A DNA stretch of 64,000 nucleotides from contig NZ_AP018907.1 in the NCBI RefSeq assembly GCF_003966715.1, forward strand, positions 1,042,001-1,106,000, in the 5' to 3' direction. This document shows, piece after piece, positions 9,015 to 18,316 of this stretch. Origin of the DNA: Blastochloris tepida (GTDB lineage: Bacteria > Pseudomonadota > Alphaproteobacteria > Rhizobiales > Xanthobacteraceae). Made by a program: the position numbers and the translations under genes. The notes beneath the pieces are model-generated. The model saw only the letters and a program-made list of their open reading frames with translations, did no database searches and was not told the origin of the DNA. How positions within the stretch are numbered: the first letter of the stretch is position 1; each line of letters opens with the position of its first letter.

Positions 9015-9767
9015 GTGCCCCAGTTCCGCCATGGCGACCTGACCCTTGCCTATCTCGATCAGGGGGAGGGCGAGCCGATCGTCCTCATCCACGGCTTCGC
9101 CTCCACCAAGGAGGTCAACTGGGTCTATCCCGGCTGGGTCTCGACGCTGACGCAGGCCGGCCGCCGGGTGATCGCTCTCGACAATCGCGGCCACGGCCAG
9201 TCCGGCAAGCTCTATCTGCCCGATCTCTACGCCACCGAGCGGATGGCGGAGGACGTCGTGGCGCTGCTCGACCATCTCGGCCTGCCGCGCGCCGACGTGA
9301 TGGGCTATTCGATGGGCGCCCGCATCACCGCCTTCCTGGCGGTGCGGCGGCCGGAACGCGTGCGCTCGGCCATCCTCGGCGGGCTCGGCATCCATCTGGT
9401 CGAGGGGGCGGGCCTGCCGGCCTCGATCGCCGAGGCGCTGGAGGCGCCGAGCCTCGCCGACGTGACCGACCGCCAGGGCCGCACCTTCCGCGCCTTCGCC
9501 GAGCAGACCCGGAGCGACCTGCGCGCGCTCGCCGCCTGCATCCGCGGCTCGCGCCAGACCCTGAGCGAGGACGAGGTCCGCGCCATCCGCGTGCCGGTGC
9601 TGGTGGCGGTGGGGACGGCCGACGAGGTCGCCGGCTCCGGCGCGGCGCTGGCCACCCGGATCCCAGGCGCCGAGCACCTCGCCATTCCCGGCCGCGACCA
9701 CATGCTGGCGGTGGGCGACAAGGCGTTCAAGGCCGGCGTGCTCGACTTCCTGTCGCGGCGGCCGTGA
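9015..9767 (+). CDS. alpha/beta-fold hydrolase
   Basis: This 250-residue hydrolase carries an HGF oxyanion segment at residues 26-28 and a nucleophile elbow GYSMG with Ser99. The acidic residue sits in GTADE (about D204) and the catalytic histidine in GRDHM (about H229). It is cytoplasmic, with no signal peptide. The substrate cannot be told; esters or C-C bonds are both hydrolysed by relatives. I chose GTG 9015 because the fold begins immediately after it and it follows GGAGACGCGCA. The gene stands alone. Confidence 0.85.
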   Translation: MPQFRHGDLTLAYLDQGEGEPIVLIHGFASTKEVNWVYPGWVSTLTQAGRRVIALDNRGHGQSGKLYLPDLYATERMAEDVVALLDHLGLPRADVMGYSMGARITAFLAVRRPERVRSAILGGLGIHLVEGAGLPASIAEALEAPSLADVTDRQGRTFRAFAEQTRSDLRALAACIRGSRQTLSEDEVRAIRVPVLVAVGTADEVAGSGAALATRIPGAEHLAIPGRDHMLAVGDKAFKAGVLDFLSRRP

Positions 9768-9913
9768 GCGCGCGGCGATCCACGCCGGCTTCGCGCGGCG
9801 TGTGAACGGGCGCCGAAAGCCGAGTCGTTCGAATCGGTTGCGGAACGATCTTCGCGTTGCGGTTCCAGTAGAGATTCAAGCCGGCGGCGCACTCGCTCTG
9901 GCGACTCGGCCAT

Positions 9914-9946
9914 GAAAAATCCCGGCCGGAGGCTCCGGCCGGGATC
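9914..9946 (-). terminator. terminator downstream of the glucan synthase gene
   Basis: The 12-bp perfect arms ATCCCGGCCGGA (9919-9930) and TCCGGCCGGGAT (9934-9945) enclose a three-base loop. On the minus strand the hairpin is followed by TTTTTC. It lies about 95 bases past the stop of the minus-strand gene ending at 10042. It may also stop read-through from the plus-strand hydrolase. Confidence 0.8.
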
Positions 9947-10041
9947 TTTCGAACACGGGGGACGGCATCGTCCCGATGGTCTCGTTTCGGCGCCGGGGCG
10001 GTGGCGGACCGCCGCCCCAGGCCTTGGTCCGAACCGTCCGG

Positions 10042-12762
10042 TCAGTCGGCCGCCACCTTGGGCGGGACGACGTCGGCGGCGCGGCGGGCGAGCACGAGCT
10101 GGATGCGGCGGCCGAGGCTGCGCCACAGGGCCAGATCGTTGAGCTGGCTGCGCTCCAGCGCCGCCATGCCGGCGGCCGACAGGAAGGGCAGGCTCTGCAC
10201 CATCAGCACCACGATGAAGATGTTGATCTCGCGCACCTGATGGAAGTTGCGCATGTAGAGCACGAACGCGCCCAGCAGCAGCAGGCCGGCCAGCACCGCC
10301 TCCCAGAAGGCGGGGAAGTCGCTGCCCTTCTTGGCGGCCTTGCCGCCGCCCTTGGCGGTGACGGTGAAGGGCAGATTGTCCTTCACCACGCCGTCGGCGA
10401 CCGCCTTGGCCACGGTGAACTGCATGCCCATCGCCGCGATGGCCGCGCCGATCGAGCGCAGGACGCCGATGCCCACCCGCTGCCGGTAGAGCCAGGCGAA
10501 GTGCACGAGGTAGACGACGAAGGTGGCGATGATCGGCAGCGTCAGGATGCGCTCGGGCACCGCGATGCCGGCGAATGCCACCACCGGCACCCACAGGATG
10601 TTGAAGATCGCCATCAGCACGCCGATGCTCTCGGCGCCGAGCCAGTTGAACCAGCCGACGGCGAATTCGCGCCGCTGATCGCCGGTCAGGCGGGTGGACT
10701 CCGGCTGCCACATCTTCCGCCAGTGCTTCTTGACGATCTGCACGCCGCCATAGGCCCAGCGGTGGCGCTGCTTGCGGAACGCCTCGTAGGTGTCCGGCAG
10801 CATGCCCCAGCCGTAGCGGCGCGAGGTGTAGTGGGTCGACCAGCCCTGTTCGAGCAGGCTCAGGCCGAGGTCGGTGTCCTCGCAGATGGTGTCGCTCGAC
10901 CAGTCGCCGCCGGCGGCCAGCGCGGTGCGGCGGATCAGCACCATGGTGCCGTGGACGACGATGGCGTCGTGCTCGTTGCGCTGCACCATGCCGATGTCGA
11001 AGAAGCCGGCATATTCGGCGTTCATCATCTCGTGCAGGACGCTGCGGGAGCCGTCGCGGTGATCCTGCGGCGCCTGGACGATGCCGACGCGCGGGTCCTC
11101 GAAGGCCGGGACGAGGTCCTTCAGCCAGTCGGGGTGCACCACATAGTCGGCGTCGATGACGCCGATGATCTCGGCCTCGGGGTCGGTGTGGGTCAGCGCG
11201 ATGCGCAGCGCGCCGGCCTTGAAGCCCTGGACCTTCGGCTCGTTGAGGAACTTGAAGCGCTCGCCAAGCAGCCGGCAGTGCTCCTCGATCGGCTGCCAGT
11301 AGGCCGGATCAGGGGTGTTGTTGATGATGACGATGCATTCGAAGTTCGGGTACTCGAGGCGGGAGACCGCATCGAGCGTCGCCTTCAGCATCTCCGGCTG
11401 CTCGCGATAGGCCGGGATGTGGATCGACACCTTGGGGGCGCGGGCCGGCTCGCGGGTCGGTTCCTGGGCCGGCTTGGCCAGCAGGCGGCGCGGCGCCCGT
11501 CCGAACACGATGGCGCCAAGCTCGTCGATGCGGGCGATGGCGACGATGATCAGCGGGATCATCAGCACGAAGCCGACCGTCATTGAGACCAGGGCGCCCG
11601 ACACGAAATAGTGGGTGACCCAATGGTCGAACACCACGGCGAACCAGGCGCCGGCGCCATTGGCGGCGGCGATGCGCACCGCGACGTGCCCCACGGTCGG
11701 CCGCGCCATGCGCAGCACCGGCAGCGAGAACAGGGCGCCGAGGATGAGGGCGATCGCCAGATTGATGCCGAAGCGCGCATCCGTGATCTCGCCCGACAGC
11801 GGGAACTTGAGGTGGCGGTTGCCGTCGAACAGGCCCCAATAGGCACCGACCGAGCCTTCGTTCGTCTTCCAGGGCTGATCGAACGCTTCGACGATATTGT
11901 AGTCGATGCCGTAGGCGTCGGCGCGGGCGACGAAGTCGCGGATCACCTGGGCCTGGATCAGCGGGCCGGGGTTGGCGCCGTGCAGATTGTAGCCGCCCGA
12001 CGGCCAGCCGAACTCGGCGATGACGATCCGCTTGCCGGGGTAGGCGGCGCGCAGCTTGCTGTAGATCTGGATGGTGCGGTCGACGACGCTGGTCTCGGGC
12101 TGGCCTTCCCAGTAGGGCAGGATGTGGACAGCGATGAAGTCGACCGCCGAGACCAGCTCGGGGTGCTCCAGCCAGACGTTCCAGATTTCACCGGTGGTGA
12201 CCGGCAGGTTGGTCTCGCGCTTGACCCGCTGGATTTTCTTGATCAGCTCGTCGACCGTCTGGTCGGCGCGGAAGATCGTTTCGTTGCCGACCACCACCGC
12301 ATTGATGTTGCGGTGCTTGCGGGCGAGTTCGACGACCTCGCGCAGCTCGCGCTCGTTGCGTTCGTCGCGCTTGTCCACCCAGGCGCCGACCGAGACCTTG
12401 ATGTCGTATTCGGCGGCGATGGCGGGCACCAGCTCCAGGCCGCCGGTCGACGAATAGGTGCGGATCGCCTTGGTGTAGGGCGCCACCACCTTCATGTCGG
12501 AGCGGATCTGGGCCTCGTCGGTGACGCCGCCGTCCTCCGGGTTCGACTTCTTGCCATAGGGGGCGAAAGACAGGCTGGAGAACTTGTTGATCGCCGCGGG
12601 CGCGGTCATCGTCTCGCGCGCCGCCATCCACAGGCCGGCATGGACCATCGCCACCAGCGCCATGACGGCCATGACGAGCGCCCATGCCGATCCGGAAAAC
12701 CGGCGGCGGTTCTCGTTGTCCGCGACGCCCTTGTACTGCGCCTTCACGCTGCTCGGCAGCAT
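10042..12762 (-). CDS. ndvB: NdvB-like membrane beta-glucan synthase (GH17-GT2 fusion)
   Basis: The 906-residue inner-membrane enzyme has a signal-anchor helix at about 26-46. A periplasmic GH17-like domain (about 60-320) keeps both glutamates: E161 in VVVGNETIF and E250 in IVIAEFGWPSGG. Membrane helices at about 330-410 lead to a processive GT2 domain with DADY at 537-540, CEDTD at 628-632 and QRHRW at 665-669. Further membrane helices follow. Proteins of this design make beta-1,3 glucans, including periplasmic cyclic glucans, from UDP-glucose (NdvB of Bradyrhizobium and Pseudomonas). The GH17 part may transfer or cyclise chains. GGGGAGTTCG precedes the ATG. A second GH17 protein is encoded at 13604. 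Confidence 0.88.
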   Translation of the reverse strand: MLPSSVKAQYKGVADNENRRRFSGSAWALVMAVMALVAMVHAGLWMAARETMTAPAAINKFSSLSFAPYGKKSNPEDGGVTDEAQIRSDMKVVAPYTKAIRTYSSTGGLELVPAIAAEYDIKVSVGAWVDKRDERNERELREVVELARKHRNINAVVVGNETIFRADQTVDELIKKIQRVKRETNLPVTTGEIWNVWLEHPELVSAVDFIAVHILPYWEGQPETSVVDRTIQIYSKLRAAYPGKRIVIAEFGWPSGGYNLHGANPGPLIQAQVIRDFVARADAYGIDYNIVEAFDQPWKTNEGSVGAYWGLFDGNRHLKFPLSGEITDARFGINLAIALILGALFSLPVLRMARPTVGHVAVRIAAANGAGAWFAVVFDHWVTHYFVSGALVSMTVGFVLMIPLIIVAIARIDELGAIVFGRAPRRLLAKPAQEPTREPARAPKVSIHIPAYREQPEMLKATLDAVSRLEYPNFECIVIINNTPDPAYWQPIEEHCRLLGERFKFLNEPKVQGFKAGALRIALTHTDPEAEIIGVIDADYVVHPDWLKDLVPAFEDPRVGIVQAPQDHRDGSRSVLHEMMNAEYAGFFDIGMVQRNEHDAIVVHGTMVLIRRTALAAGGDWSSDTICEDTDLGLSLLEQGWSTHYTSRRYGWGMLPDTYEAFRKQRHRWAYGGVQIVKKHWRKMWQPESTRLTGDQRREFAVGWFNWLGAESIGVLMAIFNILWVPVVAFAGIAVPERILTLPIIATFVVYLVHFAWLYRQRVGIGVLRSIGAAIAAMGMQFTVAKAVADGVVKDNLPFTVTAKGGGKAAKKGSDFPAFWEAVLAGLLLLGAFVLYMRNFHQVREINIFIVVLMVQSLPFLSAAGMAALERSQLNDLALWRSLGRRIQLVLARRAADVVPPKVAAD

Positions 12763-12923
12763 CGAACTCCCCGACTTCCTCTACCCGGCGGACGGTCACC
12801 CGCTCCGGTGTTGAAATGATGACGAAGTAAGTCCTGCGCCGCTGGGCGCAAGGTCAGCCACTCCCGGCCTGGAGCGTTCCGCCGGCCCGACGATTTCGGG
12901 CCGCGCGCTCCAAGACCGAGGTC

Positions 12924-12974
12924 TTTGCATTCTCTTACGCGGGAGCCGCTCTGCGGCCCTGCGGAGACTGCTCT
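12924..12974 (+). repeat. dispersed palindromic repeat, family A, copy 2
   Basis: TTGCATTCTCTTACGCGGGA and a GCGGAGACTGCTCTA end match the family A pattern, but the central CCGGTT has diverged. The terminal CTCTA of the repeat supplies the TAG stop codon of the minus-strand gene ending at 12973, so the element probably truncated or re-terminated that gene. Confidence 0.6.
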
Positions 12975-13425
12975 ATTGGGCCGCCGTCGCGGCCGGCGCT
13001 TCGGGCTGCATCCAGCAGGCATGCACCCGCTGGGACAGGCTCTCCGGAGCCTTCTGGTCGATATTGCCCTGGCGGACCACGCACCGGAACGTCAGGCGAA
13101 GGTGATCCGACGGGCAGGAGAATCGGTCGTAGACTTCCATGTGCCGGCGGGCAGTATCGACGTCGTCGCGGAACAGCAGGCTGGCGATCCGCCGGCCCAG
13201 CCACACGCACTCCGCCTTGCCGGCGCCACCGGAAAGCTTCCCAGCCTCGGTGATTTCTTCCAGCACCCTCTTGTTCGCCTCGGCGACGGGGTCATCCGTC
13301 TGCGGCGGTGGCGGGGTGGTGTTCCCCTGCTGTGGCGCGGACTGCGCGAAGACGGACGGTGACGCACATGAAAACAGTACGCCGGCCACAAGGACGGCGC
13401 CGATAACGCGTGATGCGGTGCACAT
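12973..13425 (-). CDS. small exported protein of unknown function beside the glucan genes
   Basis: The 150-residue product has a signal peptide (MCTASRVIGAVLVAGVLF, then SCASPSVFAQ). The cut is most likely after FAQ or at the cysteine, although LFSC is a poor lipobox. A proline-rich linker leads to a compact domain with cysteines at ECVWLG, RFSCPSD, FRCVV and HACWM, probably forming disulfides in the periplasm. I do not recognise the family. It lies between the GH17-GT2 synthase and the divergent GH17 protein, which suggests a helper role in periplasmic glucan handling. This is inference from position. The stop codon is provided by a dispersed repeat. Confidence 0.7.
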   Translation of the reverse strand: MCTASRVIGAVLVAGVLFSCASPSVFAQSAPQQGNTTPPPPQTDDPVAEANKRVLEEITEAGKLSGGAGKAECVWLGRRIASLLFRDDVDTARRHMEVYDRFSCPSDHLRLTFRCVVRQGNIDQKAPESLSQRVHACWMQPEAPAATAAQ

Positions 13426-13603
13426 GGCAGGAAGATCTACAGAAGGAGGACCGGCGGTCCCCGCAAGCTTCTCTCTAACACCATTCGATTATGACGGGAT
13501 GACGGCGATGTGAACCACCCGAAGCGGGTTTGCGCGAAATTTTCGTCAGCTTGGCAGTCGCGGCGGGAGCGGCTATGTCGGCCCGTTCTCGGATTGGATC
13601 GCC

Positions 13604-15214
13604 ATGTTCCGCGCCATCTCCACACTCGGCCTTGCCGTCATCGTCGTCGTGTCCGCCTGGGCGTGGCTCGGCGCCCCGGTCGCCATGCCGCCTTCGCCCC
13701 TGGCCGCGGGCGAGAAGCTCCACTGCGTGTCCTATGCGCCGTTCCGCAACGGCCAGAGCCCGCTCGACGGCGGTACGGTGATTCCCCGCGCCCAGATCGA
13801 GGAGGATCTGGCGCGGCTGGCCAAGGTCACCGGCTGCGTGCGCACCTATGCCACCGAGCTCGGCCTGTCGATGGTGCCCGAGATCGCGGCGCAACACGGC
13901 CTGAAGGTGCTGCAGGGGCTGTGGCTGGGCAGCGAGCCGGCCAAGAACGCCGTCGAGATCGAGACGGTGGTGCGGCTGGCCAACGAGCACCGCGACACCA
14001 TCCGCGGCGTCGTGGTCGGCAATGAGGTGCTGCTGCGCGGCGAGATGTCGGACATCGACCTCGCCGACACCATCCGCAAGGTCAAGGCGCAGGTGCCGGT
14101 TCCGGTCACCTATGCCGACGTGTGGGAATACTGGCTGCGCCACCGCAGCCTCGCGGCGGCGGTCGATTTCGTCACCATCCACATCCTGCCCTATTGGGAG
14201 GACTTCCCGGTCGCCGCCCACGACGCCGGCCGCCACATCGACGAGATCGAGCGCAAGGTGGCCGCCGTGTTCCCCGGCAAGGAGATCCTGATCGGCGAGG
14301 CCGGCTGGCCGAGCGCCGGGCGGATGCGCGAGGGCGCGCTGCCGTCGCCCGCCAATCAGGCGCGGGTGATCCACGATCTGCTCGAACTGGCCAAGCGCGA
14401 CGGCTACCGCGTCAATGTCATCGAGGCGTTCGACCAGCCCTGGAAGCGGCGGCTGGAGGGCACGGTCGGCGGCCATTGGGGGCTGCTCGACGCGTCGAGC
14501 CGCGAGCCGAAATTCGTCCTCGGCGAGGCGGTCTCCAACCGGCCGCTGTGGATCTGGCAGGCGATCGGCGGGGTGCTGATGGTGCTCGCGGTCGGCGCCA
14601 GCGCCCATCTCGCCGCCCACCGCCGGGGGGCGGTGATCCAGGTCGGCTGGGGCGGCTGGGCGGGCCTGTGGGTGCTCGCGGTCAGTGCCGGCGTGTTCGT
14701 GCCGATGGCGGCGGAAGCGGCGATGCTGGAAAGCCTCGGCCCCGGCGGCTGGGTGCGCAACGGCGCGCTGCTGGCTGCCGCCGCCGCGGCGGCGCCGCTG
14801 ATTGCCGCGGCGCTGGTGTTCGGCCGGCCGCTGGAAGGATTCGGCGTCGTGCTCGATTCGCAGCAGCGTCTCCTGACCGACTTCTGGATCAAGGCGCCGG
14901 CCCTGCTGCTGGCCATCGTGACCGTGCTGGCGATCCAGAGCGCGCTCGGGCTGGTGTTCGACGCCCGCTACAAGGACTTTCCGTTCGCGGCGCTGAGCGC
15001 GGCGGTTCTGCCGCTGGCGGTGCTCGCCGTGTCGGGGTCGCGCGGGCCGCGGCTCGACGGCATCGCCGAGATCGCCGCCGCCGCGGTGCTGGTCGGCTCG
15101 GCGATCTTCGTGTCGCTCAACGAGACGTTCGCCAACTGGCAGGCGCAGTGGACCTGCGTGCTGTGGCTGGTGCTGGCGGCTACGCTGCTGCGGGCGCGGG
15201 GCGCGCGAAGCTGA
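13604..15214 (+). CDS. ndvC: NdvC-like GH17 membrane protein (beta-glucan branching or transfer)
   Basis: The 536-residue protein has an N-terminal membrane anchor at about 8-25 and a periplasmic GH17 domain at about 35-300. Both catalytic glutamates are present, E141 in VVVGNEVLL and E232 in ILIGEAGWPSAG. Many membrane helices fill about 305-530. GH17 enzymes cleave or transglycosylate beta-1,3-glucans. In Bradyrhizobium, ndvC encodes a membrane protein with GH17 similarity that is needed for beta-1,6 linkages of the cyclic glucan. This gene is the best match to that role. The 3' end overlaps the convergent membrane-protein gene by 35 bases. Confidence 0.83.
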   Translation: MFRAISTLGLAVIVVVSAWAWLGAPVAMPPSPLAAGEKLHCVSYAPFRNGQSPLDGGTVIPRAQIEEDLARLAKVTGCVRTYATELGLSMVPEIAAQHGLKVLQGLWLGSEPAKNAVEIETVVRLANEHRDTIRGVVVGNEVLLRGEMSDIDLADTIRKVKAQVPVPVTYADVWEYWLRHRSLAAAVDFVTIHILPYWEDFPVAAHDAGRHIDEIERKVAAVFPGKEILIGEAGWPSAGRMREGALPSPANQARVIHDLLELAKRDGYRVNVIEAFDQPWKRRLEGTVGGHWGLLDASSREPKFVLGEAVSNRPLWIWQAIGGVLMVLAVGASAHLAAHRRGAVIQVGWGGWAGLWVLAVSAGVFVPMAAEAAMLESLGPGGWVRNGALLAAAAAAAPLIAAALVFGRPLEGFGVVLDSQQRLLTDFWIKAPALLLAIVTVLAIQSALGLVFDARYKDFPFAALSAAVLPLAVLAVSGSRGPRLDGIAEIAAAAVLVGSAIFVSLNETFANWQAQWTCVLWLVLAATLLRARGARS

Positions 15215-15560
15215 TGACCAGGAGGCCGAGCGCCAAGGCGGCGAGCTCCTTGTTGTAGAGCACGACGCCGATGCCGCCGGCCACCAGCGCCAGCGCGAAC
15301 AGCGCCACGTGCGGCCGCGTCAGATGGGCGAGGGCGGCGGCCAGCGCGATCCAGCCGAAGACGCTGTAGTTGAACAGCAGCGTGACGATGCGGCGCATGC
15401 CGCACATCGTGGTCGCAAGCCCCGCCTCGCAGGCGAGGCCCACGGTGGAATTCTCGATCACCAGATAGCGGACATACATCGCCCAGCCGACGGCGAGGAA
15501 CCCGGCGGCGATCAGCACGGATGTCGCGCGCGGCGACGGCAGAAACGGCGGGCGCATCAC
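15180..15560 (-). CDS. small integral membrane protein, unknown function
   Basis: The 126-residue protein is predicted by eye to have four membrane helices (around VLIAAGFLAVGWAMYV, YSVFGWIALAAALAHL, ALFALALVAGGIGVVLY and ELAALALGLLVISF). Two cysteines (GLACEAGLATTMCGM) sit in the first loop. The start is GTG 15560 or ATG 15557, both after GGGAGGG. It converges on the ndvC-like gene and their coding ends overlap by 35 bp, so their expression may interfere. I do not recognise a named family. Confidence 0.7.
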   Translation of the reverse strand: MMRPPFLPSPRATSVLIAAGFLAVGWAMYVRYLVIENSTVGLACEAGLATTMCGMRRIVTLLFNYSVFGWIALAAALAHLTRPHVALFALALVAGGIGVVLYNKELAALALGLLVISFARPAPAAA

Positions 15561-15638
15561 AATTACCCTCCCTGGCAGGACGAGGCGGGAGGGGTGAACC
15601 GAAGGCGCGCCGCCGTCAAGCGCCCTGACGCCGCCTTA

Positions 15639-16511
15639 TCAATACAGCGCCAGCTTCTGGCCGTTGAACTGGGTCGGCTGGCAGGCGACGCCGGTGGTGG
15701 CGAGGGCGGCGCACAGCCGCGCCGCCGCCGCGGCATTGGCGACCGGCCCGACGATCAGGCGCAGCTCGACCGTGCCGTTGCGCGGCCCGTCCCGGACGGA
15801 CACCAGCGGCCGCAGCCCATCGAGTAACCGACTGTTGCCGGAGCGGATGGTCGACCACATGGTCCGCAGCCCCTCGATGGAGGCGTTGCCGCCGATATCG
15901 ATGCCGAACTCGGTGCGGGTGCCGACCGAGTCGGCCGGCGAGGAATCGGCCTTGGTGCGCGGCTGCGGCACGGCGGGGTTGGGCGCGGACCAGGCCGGCT
16001 TGGAGATCTCACCGAGCGGCAGCGGCTGACCGATGTCTGTGCGCTGATCGCTGCTTTCGGCGCTGCTGGGCTCGGCCGACGGCGGCTCCGGGCTGGCCGC
16101 CGGCGCCGCGCGGACCGATTCGACCGGGGCGGGCGCGGCGGGGCGTGCCGGCGCGGGGCCTGCGCCCGCGTCGCGGCCGCGTGGGATCGAGGCGGTGACG
16201 TCGCCGAGCGTGCGCTCCATCTGGTCGAGGCGGGCGACCAGCCGCTCGCGCTCGGCGGTGAGGGTGCGGATGGCGTCGGCGAGGCGCTCGGTCTCGGCGA
16301 CCAGGGTCGGGTCGGTGCGCACGATCACCTGCGGCGCGCCGGGCGCGGCCGCGGCGTCAGCCGTCTCGACCGCCGGATCGCCCGACAGCGAGGCCGCGAA
16401 CACGGTGGCCAGCGCGCCGGCCAGCGCGATGCCGCCCCACGCAGCGTAGGTCGTCAGCGATGAGGGCTCGTCATCGTCCCGGTGCGGACGGTGCCGCAAT
16501 GAAGATGTCAT
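15639..16511 (-). CDS. membrane-anchored coiled-coil protein with a C-terminal SPOR-like fold
   Basis: The 290-residue protein has a polar N-terminus (about 24 residues) and one membrane span at about 25-43. A short coiled coil follows around residues 70-110 (DPTLVAETERLADAIRTLT). A long proline-alanine linker leads to a C-terminal domain of about 85 residues containing TVELRLIVGPVANAAAA and FNGQKLALY. That domain looks like a SPOR-type or sporulation-repeat-like module that would bind peptidoglycan in the periplasm. It is probably an envelope protein. The assignment to SPOR is by pattern only. Confidence 0.6.
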   Translation of the reverse strand: MTSSLRHRPHRDDDEPSSLTTYAAWGGIALAGALATVFAASLSGDPAVETADAAAAPGAPQVIVRTDPTLVAETERLADAIRTLTAERERLVARLDQMERTLGDVTASIPRGRDAGAGPAPARPAAPAPVESVRAAPAASPEPPSAEPSSAESSDQRTDIGQPLPLGEISKPAWSAPNPAVPQPRTKADSSPADSVGTRTEFGIDIGGNASIEGLRTMWSTIRSGNSRLLDGLRPLVSVRDGPRNGTVELRLIVGPVANAAAAARLCAALATTGVACQPTQFNGQKLALY

Positions 16512-16841
16512 AGCAAGCTCAAGCCAAAACCAGAATCATCATTAATTCAATTTACCAGATTCGCATAAATTCGCCGCTTTCCTGTCTTCCCACGCCTCGC
16601 TATTACAGGTTGGCCGCTGCAGGATTGCGTGAACCGGACCCATGGCCGCAGCCGCGCCGCACGGGCGGCGGCGGCCGTCGGGTCTCCAAGCGCGCCGTCC
16701 CATAGCGGCGTCCGCCGATCCGCTCCAACGGGTGGACGCCTTAAGTGATTGAATTGTCGCATTCTCTTTCGCGGGACCGGTTCCGGCACTTGCGGAGAAT
16801 GCTCCAGCCCCGACCGGCCGATGCCACGCCCGGAGATCCAG
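16512..16841. other. intergenic region upstream of glmU with a family A repeat
   Basis: No gene is seen. The first 90 bases are AT-rich and probably carry the promoter of the minus-strand gene. A family A palindromic repeat lies at 16754-16805, only 36 bases before glmU, so it would be in the glmU leader or promoter. Confidence 0.5.
16754..16805 (+). repeat. dispersed palindromic repeat, family A, copy 3
   Basis: This is a full-length copy with TGTCGCATTCTCTTTCGCG, central ACCGGTTCC and terminal GCGGAGAATGCTCC. The two ends (GCATTCTC and GAGAATGC) are inverted repeats of each other. Confidence 0.8.
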
Positions 16842-18203
16842 ATGCCGCGCCCGACCACCCTCGCGATCGTTCTCGCCGCCGGCGAGGGAACCCGCATGAA
16901 GTCCGCCGTGCCCAAGGTGCTGCACCGCGTCGGCGGGCGCACGCTGATCGGCCATGTGATGAGCACGTTGGCTGCGGCGGGGGCGGATGCCGTGGCGGTG
17001 GTGGTCGGTCCCGACCGGGCGGACGTGGCGGCCGAGGTGCGCCGGTTCGCGCCCGCGGCGGAGGTGTTCGAGCAGCGCGAGCGGCTCGGCACGGCGCACG
17101 CGGTGCTGGCGGCGCGCTCGGCCATCGCCCGCGGCTATGACCGCATCCTGGTTGTGTTCGGCGACACGCCGCTGGTGCGGCGCGAGACGATGACCGGGCT
17201 CGCCGAGGCCGCCGGGGACGCCGCCGTTGCGGTGCTCGGCTTCCGGCCGCGTGATCCTGCGGGCTATGGCCGGCTGGTGATGCGCGGGGGCGCGCTGGTC
17301 GCGATCCGCGAGGAGAAGGACGCCAGCGCCGACGAAAAGGCGATCGGGCTCTGCAATGCCGGCCTGATGGCGCTCGGCGGCGCCACGGCGCTGTCGCTGC
17401 TGGAGCGCATCGGCAACGACAACGCCAAGCGCGAATTCTACCTCACCGATGTCGTCTCGCTCGCGGTCTCCTCGGGGCTCAAGACGGCGACGCTGGAGGC
17501 GGATGAAGAGGATGTGCTGGGCGTCAATGACCGCGCCCAACTCGCCGCCGCCGAGGCGGTGTTTCAGGACCGGGCGCGGGCGGCGGCCCTGGCCGGCGGC
17601 GTCACGCTGGTGGCGCCGGAGACGGTGTTCTTCGCTGCCGACACCGTGCTCGGGCGCGACGTGGTGGTCGAGCCGTTCGTGGTGTTCGGCCCCGGCGTCA
17701 CGGTCGGCGACGGCACCGTCATCAAGGCGTTCGCCCACCTCAACGGTTTCGAGAAGGGCAAGGTCGGCACGGTGGCAGTGGGCGAGGAGGTGGAGCTTGG
17801 CCCGTTCGCCCGGCTGCGCGCCGGTGCCGCCATCGGCAACGCCGCGCACATCGGCAATTTCGTCGAGGTCAAGGCCAGCGACGTCGGCGAGGGCGCCAAG
17901 GTCAATCACCTCACCTATATCGGCGACGCCAGCGTCGGCGCGGGCAGCAATGTCGGGGCCGGCACCATCACCTGCAATTACGACGGCTACGGCAAGTACC
18001 GCACCGAGATCGGCCCCGGCGCCTTCATCGGCTCGAACTCCTCGCTGGTGGCGCCTGTGCGGATCGGTGCGGGCGCCTATGTCGGCTCGGGCTCGGTGGT
18101 CACCGCCGACGTGCCGGACGGCGCTCTGGCGGTCGGCCGCGGCCGGCAAGTCAACAAGGACGGCTGGGCGGATGAATTCCGGCGCACCAAGGGCAAGGGC
18201 TAG
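16842..18203 (+). CDS. glmU: bifunctional GlcN-1-P acetyltransferase / GlcNAc-1-P uridyltransferase GlmU
   Basis: GlmU makes UDP-GlcNAc for peptidoglycan and lipid A. The 453-residue enzyme has the pyrophosphorylase loop [11 protein letters not shown] at residues 9-19 and a Rossmann-like N-terminal domain. A left-handed beta-helix follows, with the acetyltransferase signatures [18 protein letters not shown] and [13 protein letters not shown] 16842 is preferred because CGGAGATCCAG precedes it; ATG 16821 would add seven residues. glmS follows after 113 bases, so the two successive UDP-GlcNAc pathway genes are adjacent. Confidence 0.97.
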   Translation: MPRPTTLAIVLAAGEGTRMKSAVPKVLHRVGGRTLIGHVMSTLAAAGADAVAVVVGPDRADVAAEVRRFAPAAEVFEQRERLGTAHAVLAARSAIARGYDRILVVFGDTPLVRRETMTGLAEAAGDAAVAVLGFRPRDPAGYGRLVMRGGALVAIREEKDASADEKAIGLCNAGLMALGGATALSLLERIGNDNAKREFYLTDVVSLAVSSGLKTATLEADEEDVLGVNDRAQLAAAEAVFQDRARAAALAGGVTLVAPETVFFAADTVLGRDVVVEPFVVFGPGVTVGDGTVIKAFAHLNGFEKGKVGTVAVGEEVELGPFARLRAGAAIGNAAHIGNFVEVKASDVGEGAKVNHLTYIGDASVGAGSNVGAGTITCNYDGYGKYRTEIGPGAFIGSNSSLVAPVRIGAGAYVGSGSVVTADVPDGALAVGRGRQVNKDGWADEFRRTKGKG

Positions 18204-18232
18204 ACCTGTCCGGCGACGCGGTCCGTGCGCCT

Positions 18233-18284
18233 GTCACGAACCGTGACGTTTTGTGATTTGCCCGCGCTGTTTGCGGGTTTTACC
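18233..18284 (+). terminator. two small hairpins between glmU and glmS
   Basis: A perfect 6-bp hairpin GTCACG-AAC-CGTGAC (18233-18247) is followed by GTTTTGTG. A second weak hairpin, CCCGC...GCGGG, is followed by TTTTA (ending about 18284). Either may partly terminate glmU transcription; the first could equally be an operator. No glmS ribozyme is seen. Confidence 0.45.
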
Positions 18285-18316
18285 TCGAGCTGGACTTTGG
18301 CAGGGAGCCTCTAGTC

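Noticed and set aside
6720..9701. A 993-codon minus-strand open frame
   Set aside because: It is antisense to the chemoreceptor and hydrolase genes and is rich in His, Arg and Gly, as expected from the shadow of GC-rich codons.
9976..11586. A 536-codon plus-strand frame over the glucan synthase gene
   Set aside because: It is the antisense shadow of the GT2 domain coding region; no protein family is recognisable.
18204..18316. A glmS ribozyme or riboswitch in the glmU-glmS gap
   Set aside because: The 113-bp gap is too short for the ribozyme and holds only two small hairpins.
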